From Gemmatimonadota bacterium (GTDB taxonomy: Bacteria > JAAXHH01), in assembly GCA_026702745.1 (NCBI GenBank), contig JAPPBT010000026.1, positions 1 through 33,475 of the forward strand: a stretch of DNA of 33,475 bases, written 5' to 3'. Of the stretch, positions 8,647-17,383 are shown piece after piece. Under the pieces are notes generated by a model. The model saw only the letters and a program-made list of their open reading frames with translations. It did not search any database and was not told the DNA's origin. Within the stretch, counting starts at the first letter, position 1, and each line of letters begins with the position of its first letter. Both the position numbers and the translations under genes were made by a program.

Positions 8647-9378
8647 ATGGCGATGCCGGATAGGGCGCGGTCGACGGACAGTAGGAACATCGTGGTCATC
8701 ATTCCCGTCCTGAACGAGGAGGACTCGATCGGGCTGGTCCTGGCCCATATCCCGGAACGGATGGCCGAGGCCGTGATCGTGGTGGACAACGGGTCGACGG
8801 ACGGGACGGCAGCCGTGGCCGAGGAGGGCGGTGCCGTCGTCGTGCGGGAACCCCGGCGTGGCTATGGAGCGGCCTGCCTGCGCGGCATGGCCAAAGCTGC
8901 ACGGTTCGCCCCGGACGTCATCGTGTTCCTGGACGGCGACTACAGCGACTACCCGGAAGAGATGGAGGACCTTGTACAGCCAATCACGGATGAGGGCTAC
9001 GACCTGGTGATCGGATCGCGGATGCTGGGCCACCGCACGCCGGGCTCCATGCCGGTCCAGGCCGTCATCGGGAACGTCCTCGTACCGCGGATCATCCGGT
9101 GGCTTTACGGCCATCGGTACACCGACCTCGGACCGTTCCGGGCCATACGCTACGACCGGCTGCTCGAACTGGAAATGGCGGATCAGAACTTCGGCTGGAC
9201 CGTCGAGATGCAGATCAAGGCAGCGCAGAAGGGGTATCGGACGCTTGACGTGCCGGTGCGGTATCGGAAGCGGGTTGGGGTTTCGAAGATTACGGGCACG
9301 CTGTCTGGAGCTGTCAAGGCGGGCGTGAAGATCCTGTGGGTGACGTTCAGGTATGCTGTGGGGAAGTTAGGAACTTAA
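8647..9378 (+). CDS. Family 2 glycosyltransferase (dolichyl/undecaprenyl-phosphate sugar type)
   Basis: A GT-A fold glycosyltransferase. The N-terminal strand NIVVIIPVLNEEDSIGLVL is followed by VIVVDNGSTDGT, then the DxD-like metal site VIVFLDGDYSDYPEEM, then DLVIGSRMLG and a C-terminal GWTVEMQIKAAQKGYRTLDVPVRYRKR. This pattern is common to GT2 enzymes that move sugars to or from polyprenyl phosphates for envelope glycans; the exact substrate is not readable. The ATG at 8647 has GGCGAGG 6-7 bases upstream and is preferred over an in-frame TTG at 8632, whose AAAGGGA is too close. There are no clear membrane helices, so it probably acts on the cytoplasmic membrane face. It is the last high-GC gene before the island. 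Confidence 0.85.
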   Translation: MAMPDRARSTDSRNIVVIIPVLNEEDSIGLVLAHIPERMAEAVIVVDNGSTDGTAAVAEEGGAVVVREPRRGYGAACLRGMAKAARFAPDVIVFLDGDYSDYPEEMEDLVQPITDEGYDLVIGSRMLGHRTPGSMPVQAVIGNVLVPRIIRWLYGHRYTDLGPFRAIRYDRLLELEMADQNFGWTVEMQIKAAQKGYRTLDVPVRYRKRVGVSKITGTLSGAVKAGVKILWVTFRYAVGKLGT

Positions 9379-9732
9379 GGAAATTAGTTGAAATTGCTCA
9401 CTCAGCAAATTCAGATGATGCAATAATCTGCCGATTAGACTTAGAATCGGTGGTAGCCGCTACCCAAACAAGTTTGATCGGAACCCTGTAACCCGGAACG
9501 TGAAATGAGCGTCTAAGTCTGTAGAAGACCGTAATCCGGCAAACCGTAGATCGAAGAATTACGAAAGATCCAGAGGCGGAACTTTGTATTTGATTTACAC
9601 CAAACTTAGTACCAAACTCGAAGTCCTCTGTGTCGACCTAGGGGTTAGGTTTAGGCCCTTAGTCAGTAGGTTTCCCGACTAGAGGATGTAAGCTCACCAG
9701 AAATACCCTGTAGGTCTACAGGAGTGCACCTC
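9379..9732. other. Non-coding stretch at the left edge of the island
   Basis: No convincing gene on either strand over 354 bases. Base composition drops relative to the preceding gene. Two small adjacent hairpins occur: CCGATT/AATCGG (9431-9436 and 9445-9450) and GGTAG/CTACC (9452-9456 and 9460-9464). A third, imperfect one lies just after the glycosyltransferase stop. They may mark the end of that transcript or a junction scar. I found no tRNA, integrase remnant or clear repeat of the right island edge here. Confidence 0.5.
9707..9722 (+). promoter_or_regulatory. 16-bp near-palindrome overlapping the ribosome binding site of the membrane amidohydrolase
   Basis: CCTGTAG-GT-CTACAGG (arms 9707-9713 and 9716-9722) ends inside the AGGAG (9720-9724) that serves the ATG at 9733. 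As DNA it could be an operator; as RNA a stem of six with a GGTC loop would hide part of the Shine-Dalgarno sequence. No trans-acting factor can be named. Confidence 0.4.
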
Positions 9733-11517
9733 ATGAGATTGGCCCGAATCATTATGGTCACCCTTTTGATTCTTGGCATGAATGGCCCCATTACCGCGCA
9801 ACAGGACAGAGTCGAGTCGCAGCCTGTCGTGGGCGACGTCGCCTTCGTTAACGTCAACTTGATCCGCATGAATGACGAGCGGATTGAGCCGGGGCAGACC
9901 GTGATAGTCAGGGGAAATCGCATTACCGCCATCGGCGTTTCTCCAGAGATCCAGATACCCCAAGGTGCGATCGTGATCGACGGTTCTGGTCGTTATCTAG
10001 TTCCCGGCCTGACAGATGCGCACGTACACCTTACTACCGATATGCCTTGGGCACCCGCCCGACCCGATTTCGGTGATGCGCCACTGTACCTGGCGTACGG
10101 CGTTACGTCTGTGATAAATCTAAGAGGCTCAATTACGCAACTCGAGTGGAGGCGACGCATCAAAGAGGGCGAACTCCTTGGGCCGACGATCTACTCGTCG
10201 GGGGAGTTCATCAACGAACCTCGCGTGAACACCGTGGAAGAAGTCGTGCAGGAAATTTCCGCTCAGCTTCGTGCTGGCTATGATGTCATCAAATTCCACG
10301 AAGTGTGGACGCCTGAAGCGGGTTTCCTCACGACGACTGGCTTGTCTCGTGAGGCCTATCTTAAGATGAATGACATGGCGCGCGAGGTCGGTATCCCACT
10401 CGTGGGTCACGCCCCGGTTAACCTTGATTTGGAGACTCTTCTTCTGGCCAGGCAACCCTTAGCACACCTGGGCATGTTGTCGAATATTCACTTCTTACCA
10501 CTGGCCAGCAACCTAGCGTGGCTGACTGCTACGGCAGCGGGATTAGTCTTTCTGACCATCATCGTCTTGACGAACGGTATTGCGGCAATAACTCGGAGGT
10601 TTCGGTCGACGGCGCCGCCGCCTCCACGCAGACTCACACGTATTCGCCGTTACTCTACCTTAGCGTGGCTAGCCGGCTTGCTCGCAGGTGTCAGTGCGGC
10701 CTTGTTCTTACCCGGTGGTCCTCTTTTTGAAAGCACCGCACTGCGTCTGGCGTTTACATTACTGATCTTCGTTCTGGCTGCCGCTTCGGTGATCATGTTG
10801 ATACTGACCGCAACGATGTGGCGCGACACGGGCACGCCTATCCTCTCAAACTGCCAAGCCACGCTGGCGTCCGTTTCCAGCCTTGTGGTCGTTGTCGCCG
10901 GTCTAACTTTCTGGGTACCGATCGCGTGGCGGAGTAGTGATGGCGGAATTGAACGTCTTGCAGAGCGAGTCTACGACGCGGATATCCCTGTGCAGTCAAC
11001 ACTGGTGGCGTACGAGGCCATCGGTGGTCCCGGAAGATCAAGGCTTACAGAAGATCCCATGATCGCGTATTTGAACGGTGAAACACGGGAGATATGGAGT
11101 CGGGTAGCGCAAAGGACTGGACCACCTGGATATCGTTATACGGATTTCATGAAAAAAGTAGCCAACGCGCTACATCGGGCGGGGGTGCCCCTGATGGCCG
11201 GAACAGACGCTATGGGGTTGTCGTTAGTCACACCGGGATCATCTCTCCACTATGAGTTGGAGTTGCTTGTCGATAGTGGTCTGACACCGTACGAGGCGAT
11301 ACGCTCGGCCACAGTTGTACCGGCTTGGTTCTTAGGTAAGCAAAATGAATTCGGCTCGATTACTACAGGATCCCGTGCTGATCTCCTTCTGATTGAGGAG
11401 AATCCCCTTGAGGACGTAACTCGGCTCAGGCGACCGATAGGTGTCATGGTTCGCGGGAAGTGGTTCACGCGCGAACAACTGGAAGAGATGTTGACAGATC
11501 TTACTGAGGAGCGATGA
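9733..11517 (+). CDS. Secreted/membrane amidohydrolase with a four-helix membrane insert
   Basis: A 594-residue metal-dependent hydrolase resembling the imidazolonepropionase-like amidohydrolases (COG1228). A signal peptide (MRLARIIMVTLLILGMNGPI) leads into the beta-sandwich start and LVPGLTDAHVHL (His 97, His 99). DVIKF with the likely carboxylated Lys 187, LVGHAP (His 226), LAHLGM (His 245) and VPLMAGTDAMG (Asp 492) follow, so all metal ligands seem present. Between His 245 and Asp 492 lie four hydrophobic segments (about 262-282, 310-327, 337-359, 380-398) with Arg/Pro-rich links, not part of the usual barrel. GSITTGSRADLLLIEENPLED closes the sandwich domain. The ATG at 9733 has AGGAG 8 bases upstream; an in-frame GTG at 9724 is too close to it. 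Substrate unknown. The gene lies at the island edge, convergent with the cysteine desulfurase. Confidence 0.75.
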   Translation: MRLARIIMVTLLILGMNGPITAQQDRVESQPVVGDVAFVNVNLIRMNDERIEPGQTVIVRGNRITAIGVSPEIQIPQGAIVIDGSGRYLVPGLTDAHVHLTTDMPWAPARPDFGDAPLYLAYGVTSVINLRGSITQLEWRRRIKEGELLGPTIYSSGEFINEPRVNTVEEVVQEISAQLRAGYDVIKFHEVWTPEAGFLTTTGLSREAYLKMNDMAREVGIPLVGHAPVNLDLETLLLARQPLAHLGMLSNIHFLPLASNLAWLTATAAGLVFLTIIVLTNGIAAITRRFRSTAPPPPRRLTRIRRYSTLAWLAGLLAGVSAALFLPGGPLFESTALRLAFTLLIFVLAAASVIMLILTATMWRDTGTPILSNCQATLASVSSLVVVVAGLTFWVPIAWRSSDGGIERLAERVYDADIPVQSTLVAYEAIGGPGRSRLTEDPMIAYLNGETREIWSRVAQRTGPPGYRYTDFMKKVANALHRAGVPLMAGTDAMGLSLVTPGSSLHYELELLVDSGLTPYEAIRSATVVPAWFLGKQNEFGSITTGSRADLLLIEENPLEDVTRLRRPIGVMVRGKWFTREQLEEMLTDLTEER

Positions 11518-11641
11518 GAATCAAGACGCCACGTGTTCGGTGTTGCACGGACAATAGCATCGCAACGAGTCCTGTCGATTAAACGCCTCGGCGATTGTAG
11601 TAAAACTCTTCAGAAGTTAACAAAATCAGTAGAGAATGAGA

Positions 11642-12814
11642 TCAGGAAATGTTCTTAGTGGAGAGATTAGCAAGGGCAATTACGACAAGATTCGCGGCAC
11701 TTTCAATATCGTCTTCTGATGTAAATCGTCCGAAACTGAACCGGATAGAGGCTTCGCTTTGTTCGGCAGTCAGGCCCATTGCACGAAGGACATGGGACGG
11801 CTCAGGAATGCCCGAAGAACAAGCAGCGCCCGTTGATGCAGCTAGTTTCGGCTGTAAGGAGGCAATGATATCACGGGCGTCGAATCCATCAAACCTTATG
11901 TTTGCGTTTCCAGGATGTCGTTGGTCGCTAGTAGGGCCGTTAACTTCAATGGTAAGTCCGGCCTCTAGTAAAAGTGCGATGAACATATCCCTTTGGTGAG
12001 CAATTCGATTACGTTCTTCACAACCTTCGGCTATAATTAACTCCGATGCCGCGGCCATGCCTATGCAAAGAGGTAATGGAACTGTTCCGGACCGGATACC
12101 ATCCTGCTGCCCTCCACCATAAAGCAAGGGTTCAATACGGTCATGTAATTCCCGATTAATGTACAGCGCACCAATGCCCTGTGGTCCGTACATCTTATGT
12201 CCGGATAGGCTGATGAGATCAGTAATGGTGGCTAAGTTCTCTAGATTCATAGCACAGGGTGCCTGTGCGGCATCGCAGTGAAACAGAGCACCGTAAGATT
12301 TAGCTTTATCGCAGATCGACTGAACGTCCTGTATCGTCCCCACCTCGTTGTTAACCGCCATTACAGAAACTAGCAGAACATCATTTGCGATCCGTTCTTC
12401 GAGTTCGGCGAGGTCGAGGTATCCATCACCGTCTACCGATACAGTCTCGACTGTAATTCCCTCATTCATAGACAGCTCTCTAGCGGCGCCCAAAACACAT
12501 TTGTGTTCGATCGCACTGACAAGGATTCGTCGACGCGTATTTGCATCGTGGCGTGCTAATCCCAAAAGGGCCAGGTTGTTCGCTTCCGTCGCACCTGAAG
12601 TAAAGACGATTTCGTTCTCATCGGACCCTATCATAGAAGCAATAGAGCCTGCAGCGTCTTTGACTGCCGAATCGGCGTGCCAACCGATGACATGATCGCT
12701 AGAATGCGGGTTTCCGAATGATTCGCCCCAAAATGGGACCATCCGTGCTAGGACCCGCGGGTCTACCGGGGTGGTTGCTTGGTAGTCAGTGTATATGGTG
12801 TCGGAGTTTTGCAT
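11642..12814 (-). CDS. sspA: Cysteine desulfurase (SspA/DndA role in DNA phosphorothioation)
   Basis: A 390-residue PLP enzyme of the NifS/IscS/DndA family that takes sulfur from L-cysteine and passes it on as a persulfide. Visible landmarks are YTDYQATTPVDPRVL at the N terminus, FTSGATEANNLAL (72-84), SAIEHKCV with the PLP-stacking His, the PLP lysine in SLSGHKMYG (Lys 207), and the mobile active-site cysteine in STGAACSSG (Cys 332). It is transcribed away from the DUF4007-ATPase-PP-loop genes across a 222-base AT-rich control region. DndA genes are often divergent from dndBCDE in the same way. The divergence and lack of IscU/HscA neighbours suggest service to DNA sulfuration rather than general Fe-S assembly, though it could do both. 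The SspA name rests on context. Confidence 0.85.
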   Translation of the reverse strand: MQNSDTIYTDYQATTPVDPRVLARMVPFWGESFGNPHSSDHVIGWHADSAVKDAAGSIASMIGSDENEIVFTSGATEANNLALLGLARHDANTRRRILVSAIEHKCVLGAARELSMNEGITVETVSVDGDGYLDLAELEERIANDVLLVSVMAVNNEVGTIQDVQSICDKAKSYGALFHCDAAQAPCAMNLENLATITDLISLSGHKMYGPQGIGALYINRELHDRIEPLLYGGGQQDGIRSGTVPLPLCIGMAAASELIIAEGCEERNRIAHQRDMFIALLLEAGLTIEVNGPTSDQRHPGNANIRFDGFDARDIIASLQPKLAASTGAACSSGIPEPSHVLRAMGLTAEQSEASIRFSFGRFTSEDDIESAANLVVIALANLSTKNIS

Positions 12815-12908
12815 GCCGGGTTACTATGCTGAGTCAGAAACAAACCGACAAAACATCGCTTTATGTAGTTACAATTCGGAATTAGATTGTTCTAGTAAAT
12901 TGACTGTG

Positions 12909-12914
12909 TATAAT
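12909..12914 (+). promoter_or_regulatory. Candidate -10 box for the sspBCD operon
   Basis: A perfect TATAAT stands on the plus strand at 12909-12914. The best matching -35 is a poor TTGTTC 16 bases upstream, so the promoter would be weak or activator dependent. It would start transcripts near 12921, leaving a leader of roughly 115 bases ahead of the DUF4007 gene. It overlaps the start region of the opposing promoter for the cysteine desulfurase. Confidence 0.45.
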
Positions 12915-12916
12915 AC

Positions 12917-12945
12917 TATATACTACAACACATATGTATTGTCAA
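12917..12945 (-). promoter_or_regulatory. Promoter for the cysteine desulfurase gene, with a palindrome in its spacer
   Basis: On the minus strand TTGACA (12945-12940) is followed after exactly 17 bases by TATATA (12922-12917), a strong sigma70-like arrangement. The start point would be near 12910, about 96 bases from the ATG. The spacer holds the near-palindrome CAACACATATGTATTG (12926-12941; 14 of 16 positions symmetric), well placed for a repressor. A DndB-family protein is encoded in the same island and DndB represses dnd operons in known cases, so autoregulation is a reasonable guess. Confidence 0.5.
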
Positions 12946-13036
12946 TTTGCTACAAATCGCCCATGAATTCGATCCTAACAGTCTGTGTAGTTAGTAGACT
13001 GGACCCAATGTAAACCCCACCTATTGACAATCACAA

Positions 13037-13975
13037 ATGAATAGAGGCCCGCTCTACGAAAAGGGTTACAGGCCCCAACTGTCCGGGCACGAAACGTTCC
13101 CGCTAAGGTATGGCTGGCTGAAGAAGGCCTACGATGCCGTCAAAATGGCCGAGGACACCGAAGATGATGTTTCGGTGTTTTCTGCAGATGACGCTATCGC
13201 CCGATTTGGAGTCGGAAAGAACATGGTCGCCTCAATGCGTCACTGGGCGAATGCAGCAGGCGTCATCAAAGAAAACCCGGGTCGTCCAATCACCACAACA
13301 TTCGGACACGTATTGTTCGATGACGAAGATGGTTTAGACCCCTTTATGGAGAACCCGAATACAGCATGGCTGATTCACTGGAAACTATGCAGTCATCCGG
13401 CTAAGACATCCTGGTATTGGGCGTTTAACTACTATCCTGCACTAACCTTTCATCGCGACATATTTGTTAGAAACATTGCAGCACTTGCTTATGACCGTGG
13501 ATGGACCCGAGCTTCCCAGGCTACGATCAAGAATGACGTAGCGTGTTTCGTACGAACCTATGTCGCTCATGGACCGAAAGGCAATGCTAGCCTCGAGGAT
13601 AGTCTGGAATCACCGCTCACGGAACTCGGTTTAATCAGATCTCGTGAAGATCACCATGGTCTTAGGTTCGTTCGTGGACGTAAACCATCTCTAGGGTCCG
13701 GCGTATTCACCTTTGCAGTTACCGAATTCTGGAGAAGCCACTCACCTTCAGCGCGAACGCTTTCGTTCGAAGCACTTGCCCACGAACCGGGAAGTCCAGG
13801 TCGGGTTTTTCAATTGGATGAAAACGACATGGCGGATCGTCTGTATGCTCTCGAGGATTCAAGTAAAGGTCGGTACACCTGGTCAGAAACAGCCGGTCTG
13901 AAGCAGATCGTGCGGGATTTCGAATTCGATGGGATCGACGGATCCGATTTTATCAGGTTAGACTATGGAACTTAG
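13037..13975 (+). CDS. sspB: DUF4007 protein, SspB-like
   Basis: A 312-residue protein matching the DUF4007 pattern: LSGHETFPLRYGWLKKAYDA at residues 16-35, then ARFGVGKNMVASMRHWANAAG, then FGHVLFDDEDGLDPFMENPNTAWLIHW. As I recall, SspB of the single-strand phosphorothioation system carries DUF4007 and acts as the DNA nickase; this gene holds the same place ahead of the ATPase and PP-loop genes. No Walker motif or known nuclease motif is obvious. The ATG at 13037 has no recognisable Shine-Dalgarno sequence, but the conserved GHETFPLRYGW begins only 17 residues in, so the start cannot be far off. The next gene starts 18 bases after its stop. The domain call is strong; SspB identity is inferred from context. 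Confidence 0.82.
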   Translation: MNRGPLYEKGYRPQLSGHETFPLRYGWLKKAYDAVKMAEDTEDDVSVFSADDAIARFGVGKNMVASMRHWANAAGVIKENPGRPITTTFGHVLFDDEDGLDPFMENPNTAWLIHWKLCSHPAKTSWYWAFNYYPALTFHRDIFVRNIAALAYDRGWTRASQATIKNDVACFVRTYVAHGPKGNASLEDSLESPLTELGLIRSREDHHGLRFVRGRKPSLGSGVFTFAVTEFWRSHSPSARTLSFEALAHEPGSPGRVFQLDENDMADRLYALEDSSKGRYTWSETAGLKQIVRDFEFDGIDGSDFIRLDYGT

Positions 13976-13993
13976 TTTAAAGGAATCCGACTA

Positions 13994-16900
13994 ATGGCAC
14001 TCGCCGATCAGGTGCGTATATCAAGACGGTTTCAACGTTCGATCCGCATCGACACGGATATCGGTAATCCAGCGGCGTTGGAAGGATTCGTCTGCCCCAG
14101 GTCGTATGCCGGAATTCTAGAAACTATGGTGGAGCACATTGATGAGAACGGTCAGGGTGCGTTCACCTGGACAGGTCCCTACGGCAGTGGAAAATCCAGT
14201 CTGGTAGTTGCACTTTCTGCGGCACTTAAGAGAAAGCAGCGTAACTCGGATCATACTAAGCAGATTCTTGGTGAGCGAACATATGAGAAAATTCGAAGAA
14301 CGCTAAAACCTCGGACCAGAGGCTGGCGTGTTTTACCGGTCGTCGGTCGCCGAGATCGCCCGGCACAGGTAATCGGAGAAGCAATTTGGTCAAGTAAACT
14401 GACCACCAGTCCTAAGACAGAGAATTGGACCGATGGAACTGTCCTCGACACGATTGAAGAAATAGCCGAAAGTGACCGACGCAGTTACGGTGGCCTACTT
14501 GTTTTTATCGATGAGATGGGGAAATTCCTTGAGGGCGCCGCGAACGACAATACGGATCTTTTTCTGTTTCAGGAACTTGCAGAACGGGCTTCCAGGAGTG
14601 GTAAACGGCTCATCGTCGTTGGTATCCTGCATCAAGCATTCGAGGAGTATGCCCACCGGCTTACCCGAGAATCACGCGACGAGTGGTCCAAAATCCAAGG
14701 ACGATTCGTTGACCTTGCGGTTAACGTTGACCTCGATGAACAAATAGACCTGATCAGTCGTGCAATCGAATGCGACCACAGACCCGTCACTGCGAGGATT
14801 CTTGCAGCAAATACAGCAGCCCTGGTAAAACGAGATACGATACCTGACTTCGAGCAGACGCTCGAAAAATGTTGGCCCCTGCATCCTATAGTCGCCTGTC
14901 TGTTAGGTCCCATATCACGCCGACGTTATGGCCAGAATCAACGCAGTATATTTGCGTTTCTCAATTCCGCTGAGCCGTTCGGTTTCCATGATTTCCTGAG
15001 AAACGCTGAACATCAAGCTGTCTACGAACCCGACAGGCTTTGGGACTACCTAAGGGTTAATCTTGAGCCATCCATCCTGGCATCACCCGACGGACATCGT
15101 TGGGCCCTTGCTGCTGAGGTTATTGAGCGATGCGAAGCAGTCGGTGGCGACGACGTGCATCTACGCATCCTCAAAGTGCTGGCAGTAATCGGTATGTTCC
15201 AGGACCGGTCCGCATTGGGCGGAAGTCTTGAACTGCTGAAGCTTGTATTTCCAGATTATATTGCCGAAATCGAGAACAAACTGGAAGATCTAGATAGATG
15301 GTCGTTTGTCATCTATCGAAAGTTTGCGGATTCGTTCTCCATATACGAAGGTAGTGATTTCGACATTGATACTGCCGTAGAAAACGCTCACCAGAACATT
15401 GGGGAGATGAATGCGTCAGTATTTAGAAAACAGTTCGAATTTCAACCCATCATTGCGAAACGTCACTATCACGAAACCGGTGCCTTGCGATGGTTCGATA
15501 CCACAGTTTTGCCTTTAGCTGAAGCGGACTGCGCGACTCGTGAGTATCAGCCTAGGAATGGCGCGATTGGATGTTTTATTCTGGCAATCGCAACCCAATC
15601 AGAGTCAGAGGAGTTGGCTGAAAAAGTTTGTGAAGAGATCGTTCAACAATCAAGGGATTGGGACATCGTCGTAGGTCTTTCCCAGCACAGTGGTGGAATC
15701 CCTACACAGTTGCGCGAACTCGTGGCATTAGAATGGGTCCGGGACCAGATGCCCGAACTCCAGGGAGACCGGGTCGCACGGATGGAAGTTCAAGCGCATA
15801 TAGACGAATTGCAGAATCGTTTGTCTGATTCGTTTGATCAAGCGTTTAACGGTGCACTGTGGTATCGTAATGGCGCTGTACCTGTCGAGCTTCCATACTC
15901 CAGGCTAAACATGGTCGCATCAAGTCTAGCTGACAGTCGTTTCAACTATGCTCCTCGCATATTTAACGAACTCCTTGGTCGTACGAAATCATCCAGTAGC
16001 GCTGTTGCTGCAAGAAACATCCTTATTCGTCTCATGGTAGCCAATGAAGGCAAAACCCGACTAGGCATTGAAGGGTACCCTGCGGAAGGTGGGCTTTTTG
16101 CGTCGGTGTTGGATGCTACCGGTTTGTACCATGAGACGATTGATGGTTGGCGATTTGTGGCTCCGAGTAACGACAGCGACGATCCGGGTCGCTTGTGGCC
16201 GGCCTGGAATGCAGCATTGAGTTTATTGACGGCAAACGCACATCGGGGAGTCACCGTGGAAGAGATTTATGAAGTATGGCGACGACCACCATTCGGTATA
16301 AAGGAAGGATTGTTGCCGGTGCTTTCCGTCGCTTTCTACATTTCGAATCAGCGTAATCTGGCACTTTACCGCGATGGGTTATTTCAGGTTAAAATCTCCG
16401 AACTCGATGTGGATTTTCTTGTTAGAGATCCAGCAGATATACAGCTACGATGGATGGAACTCTCAGATACTTCGCGCGCCCTCCTTGCCGATTTAGCTCA
16501 GGTCGTTCGCGAACTGGATGAAGAAAACCCACTGACCCATCTTGAACCCCTGGATGTAGCTCGTGGCCTGGTGGCGATATATGATCAGTTACCTCAGTGG
16601 GTCGGTAGAACCCAGCAACTCTCATCAAACGCCAAACGCATAAGACAGTTGTTCAAATTAGCTAATGACCCGAACAGACTAATCTTCGACGACATACCTA
16701 GTGTCGATGACGATGGCGTTGATACAAGTGAAGGTCCCACTGGACGGCAGGCTGCGAATCTTGTGGGTGAGGGGTTGCGGGAGCTAAAGCTTGCGTATCC
16801 CACGATGCTGAATCGTCTTCGAGATTTGCTTCTTGGCGAACTTCGTGTGCCCAATACTTCGACGTCCATGCTCTCCGAATTGCGCGACCGTGCCGAAAAC

Positions 16901-17383
16901 ATACGCGAAGTCAGCGGAGATCATCGTTTGGAGGCCTTTATCATTCGACTCGCGAGATTCCATGGCAAGAATGCTGAGATAGAGGATATCGCCGGAATGG
17001 CAGTCAATAAACCGACACGGAACTGGGTCGATTCCGACGTAGATAAAGCTGCGTTACAACTTGCCGAATTGGCGGAGCAGTTCGTCCATACTGAGGCTTT
17101 TGCCCGGGTTAAAGGTCGCCGCGACAAGAGACATTCAATGGCAGTTGTCGTTGACATAAGTCGCCGTGGGATGCCTCTTCATGATGAATTCGATGTCTCC
17201 GATATGGACGAGTCCGAAGTAGGGCAACTCATCGATCGCATCGATCAAGTTCTGGATGAAAGTGGAGAGAAACGGAGAAACGTTATCCTTGCCGCACTTG
17301 CGAGTTTGATGTCGAAACGGCTTGATCCCAGTGGTGATTCAAGACAAATGATGAAACCAAAAAAAAGGAAAGAAGTGTCGTGA
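13994..17383 (+). CDS. sspC: Large P-loop ATPase, SspC-like
   Basis: A 1129-residue ATPase. Walker A GPYGSGKSS is at residues 61-69, inside FTWTGPYGSGKSSLVVALSA. A likely Walker B follows in GGLLVFIDEMGKFLE (about 164-178), with RLIVVGILHQAFEEYA as a likely sensor strand downstream. The rest is long and helical without another motif I recognise. In Ssp phosphorothioation loci a large ATPase sits between the DUF4007 protein and the DndC homologue, as here. AGGA (13981-13984) precedes the ATG by 9 bases. The stop overlaps the next gene's GTG (GTGA). BREX BrxC/PglY proteins share this general design, but no PglZ, BrxL or methyltransferase accompanies it. ATPase activity is confident; SspC identity comes mainly from the neighbourhood. 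Confidence 0.8.
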   Translation: MALADQVRISRRFQRSIRIDTDIGNPAALEGFVCPRSYAGILETMVEHIDENGQGAFTWTGPYGSGKSSLVVALSAALKRKQRNSDHTKQILGERTYEKIRRTLKPRTRGWRVLPVVGRRDRPAQVIGEAIWSSKLTTSPKTENWTDGTVLDTIEEIAESDRRSYGGLLVFIDEMGKFLEGAANDNTDLFLFQELAERASRSGKRLIVVGILHQAFEEYAHRLTRESRDEWSKIQGRFVDLAVNVDLDEQIDLISRAIECDHRPVTARILAANTAALVKRDTIPDFEQTLEKCWPLHPIVACLLGPISRRRYGQNQRSIFAFLNSAEPFGFHDFLRNAEHQAVYEPDRLWDYLRVNLEPSILASPDGHRWALAAEVIERCEAVGGDDVHLRILKVLAVIGMFQDRSALGGSLELLKLVFPDYIAEIENKLEDLDRWSFVIYRKFADSFSIYEGSDFDIDTAVENAHQNIGEMNASVFRKQFEFQPIIAKRHYHETGALRWFDTTVLPLAEADCATREYQPRNGAIGCFILAIATQSESEELAEKVCEEIVQQSRDWDIVVGLSQHSGGIPTQLRELVALEWVRDQMPELQGDRVARMEVQAHIDELQNRLSDSFDQAFNGALWYRNGAVPVELPYSRLNMVASSLADSRFNYAPRIFNELLGRTKSSSSAVAARNILIRLMVANEGKTRLGIEGYPAEGGLFASVLDATGLYHETIDGWRFVAPSNDSDDPGRLWPAWNAALSLLTANAHRGVTVEEIYEVWRRPPFGIKEGLLPVLSVAFYISNQRNLALYRDGLFQVKISELDVDFLVRDPADIQLRWMELSDTSRALLADLAQVVRELDEENPLTHLEPLDVARGLVAIYDQLPQWVGRTQQLSSNAKRIRQLFKLANDPNRLIFDDIPSVDDDGVDTSEGPTGRQAANLVGEGLRELKLAYPTMLNRLRDLLLGELRVPNTSTSMLSELRDRAENIREVSGDHRLEAFIIRLARFHGKNAEIEDIAGMAVNKPTRNWVDSDVDKAALQLAELAEQFVHTEAFARVKGRRDKRHSMAVVVDISRRGMPLHDEFDVSDMDESEVGQLIDRIDQVLDESGEKRRNVILAALASLMSKRLDPSGDSRQMMKPKKRKEVS

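Noticed and set aside
12789-13013. A 74-codon open frame on the plus strand over the divergent promoter region
   Set aside because: It overlaps the desulfurase start and both promoters, is rich in rare codons and Tyr/Asn/Cys, and lacks a ribosome binding site.
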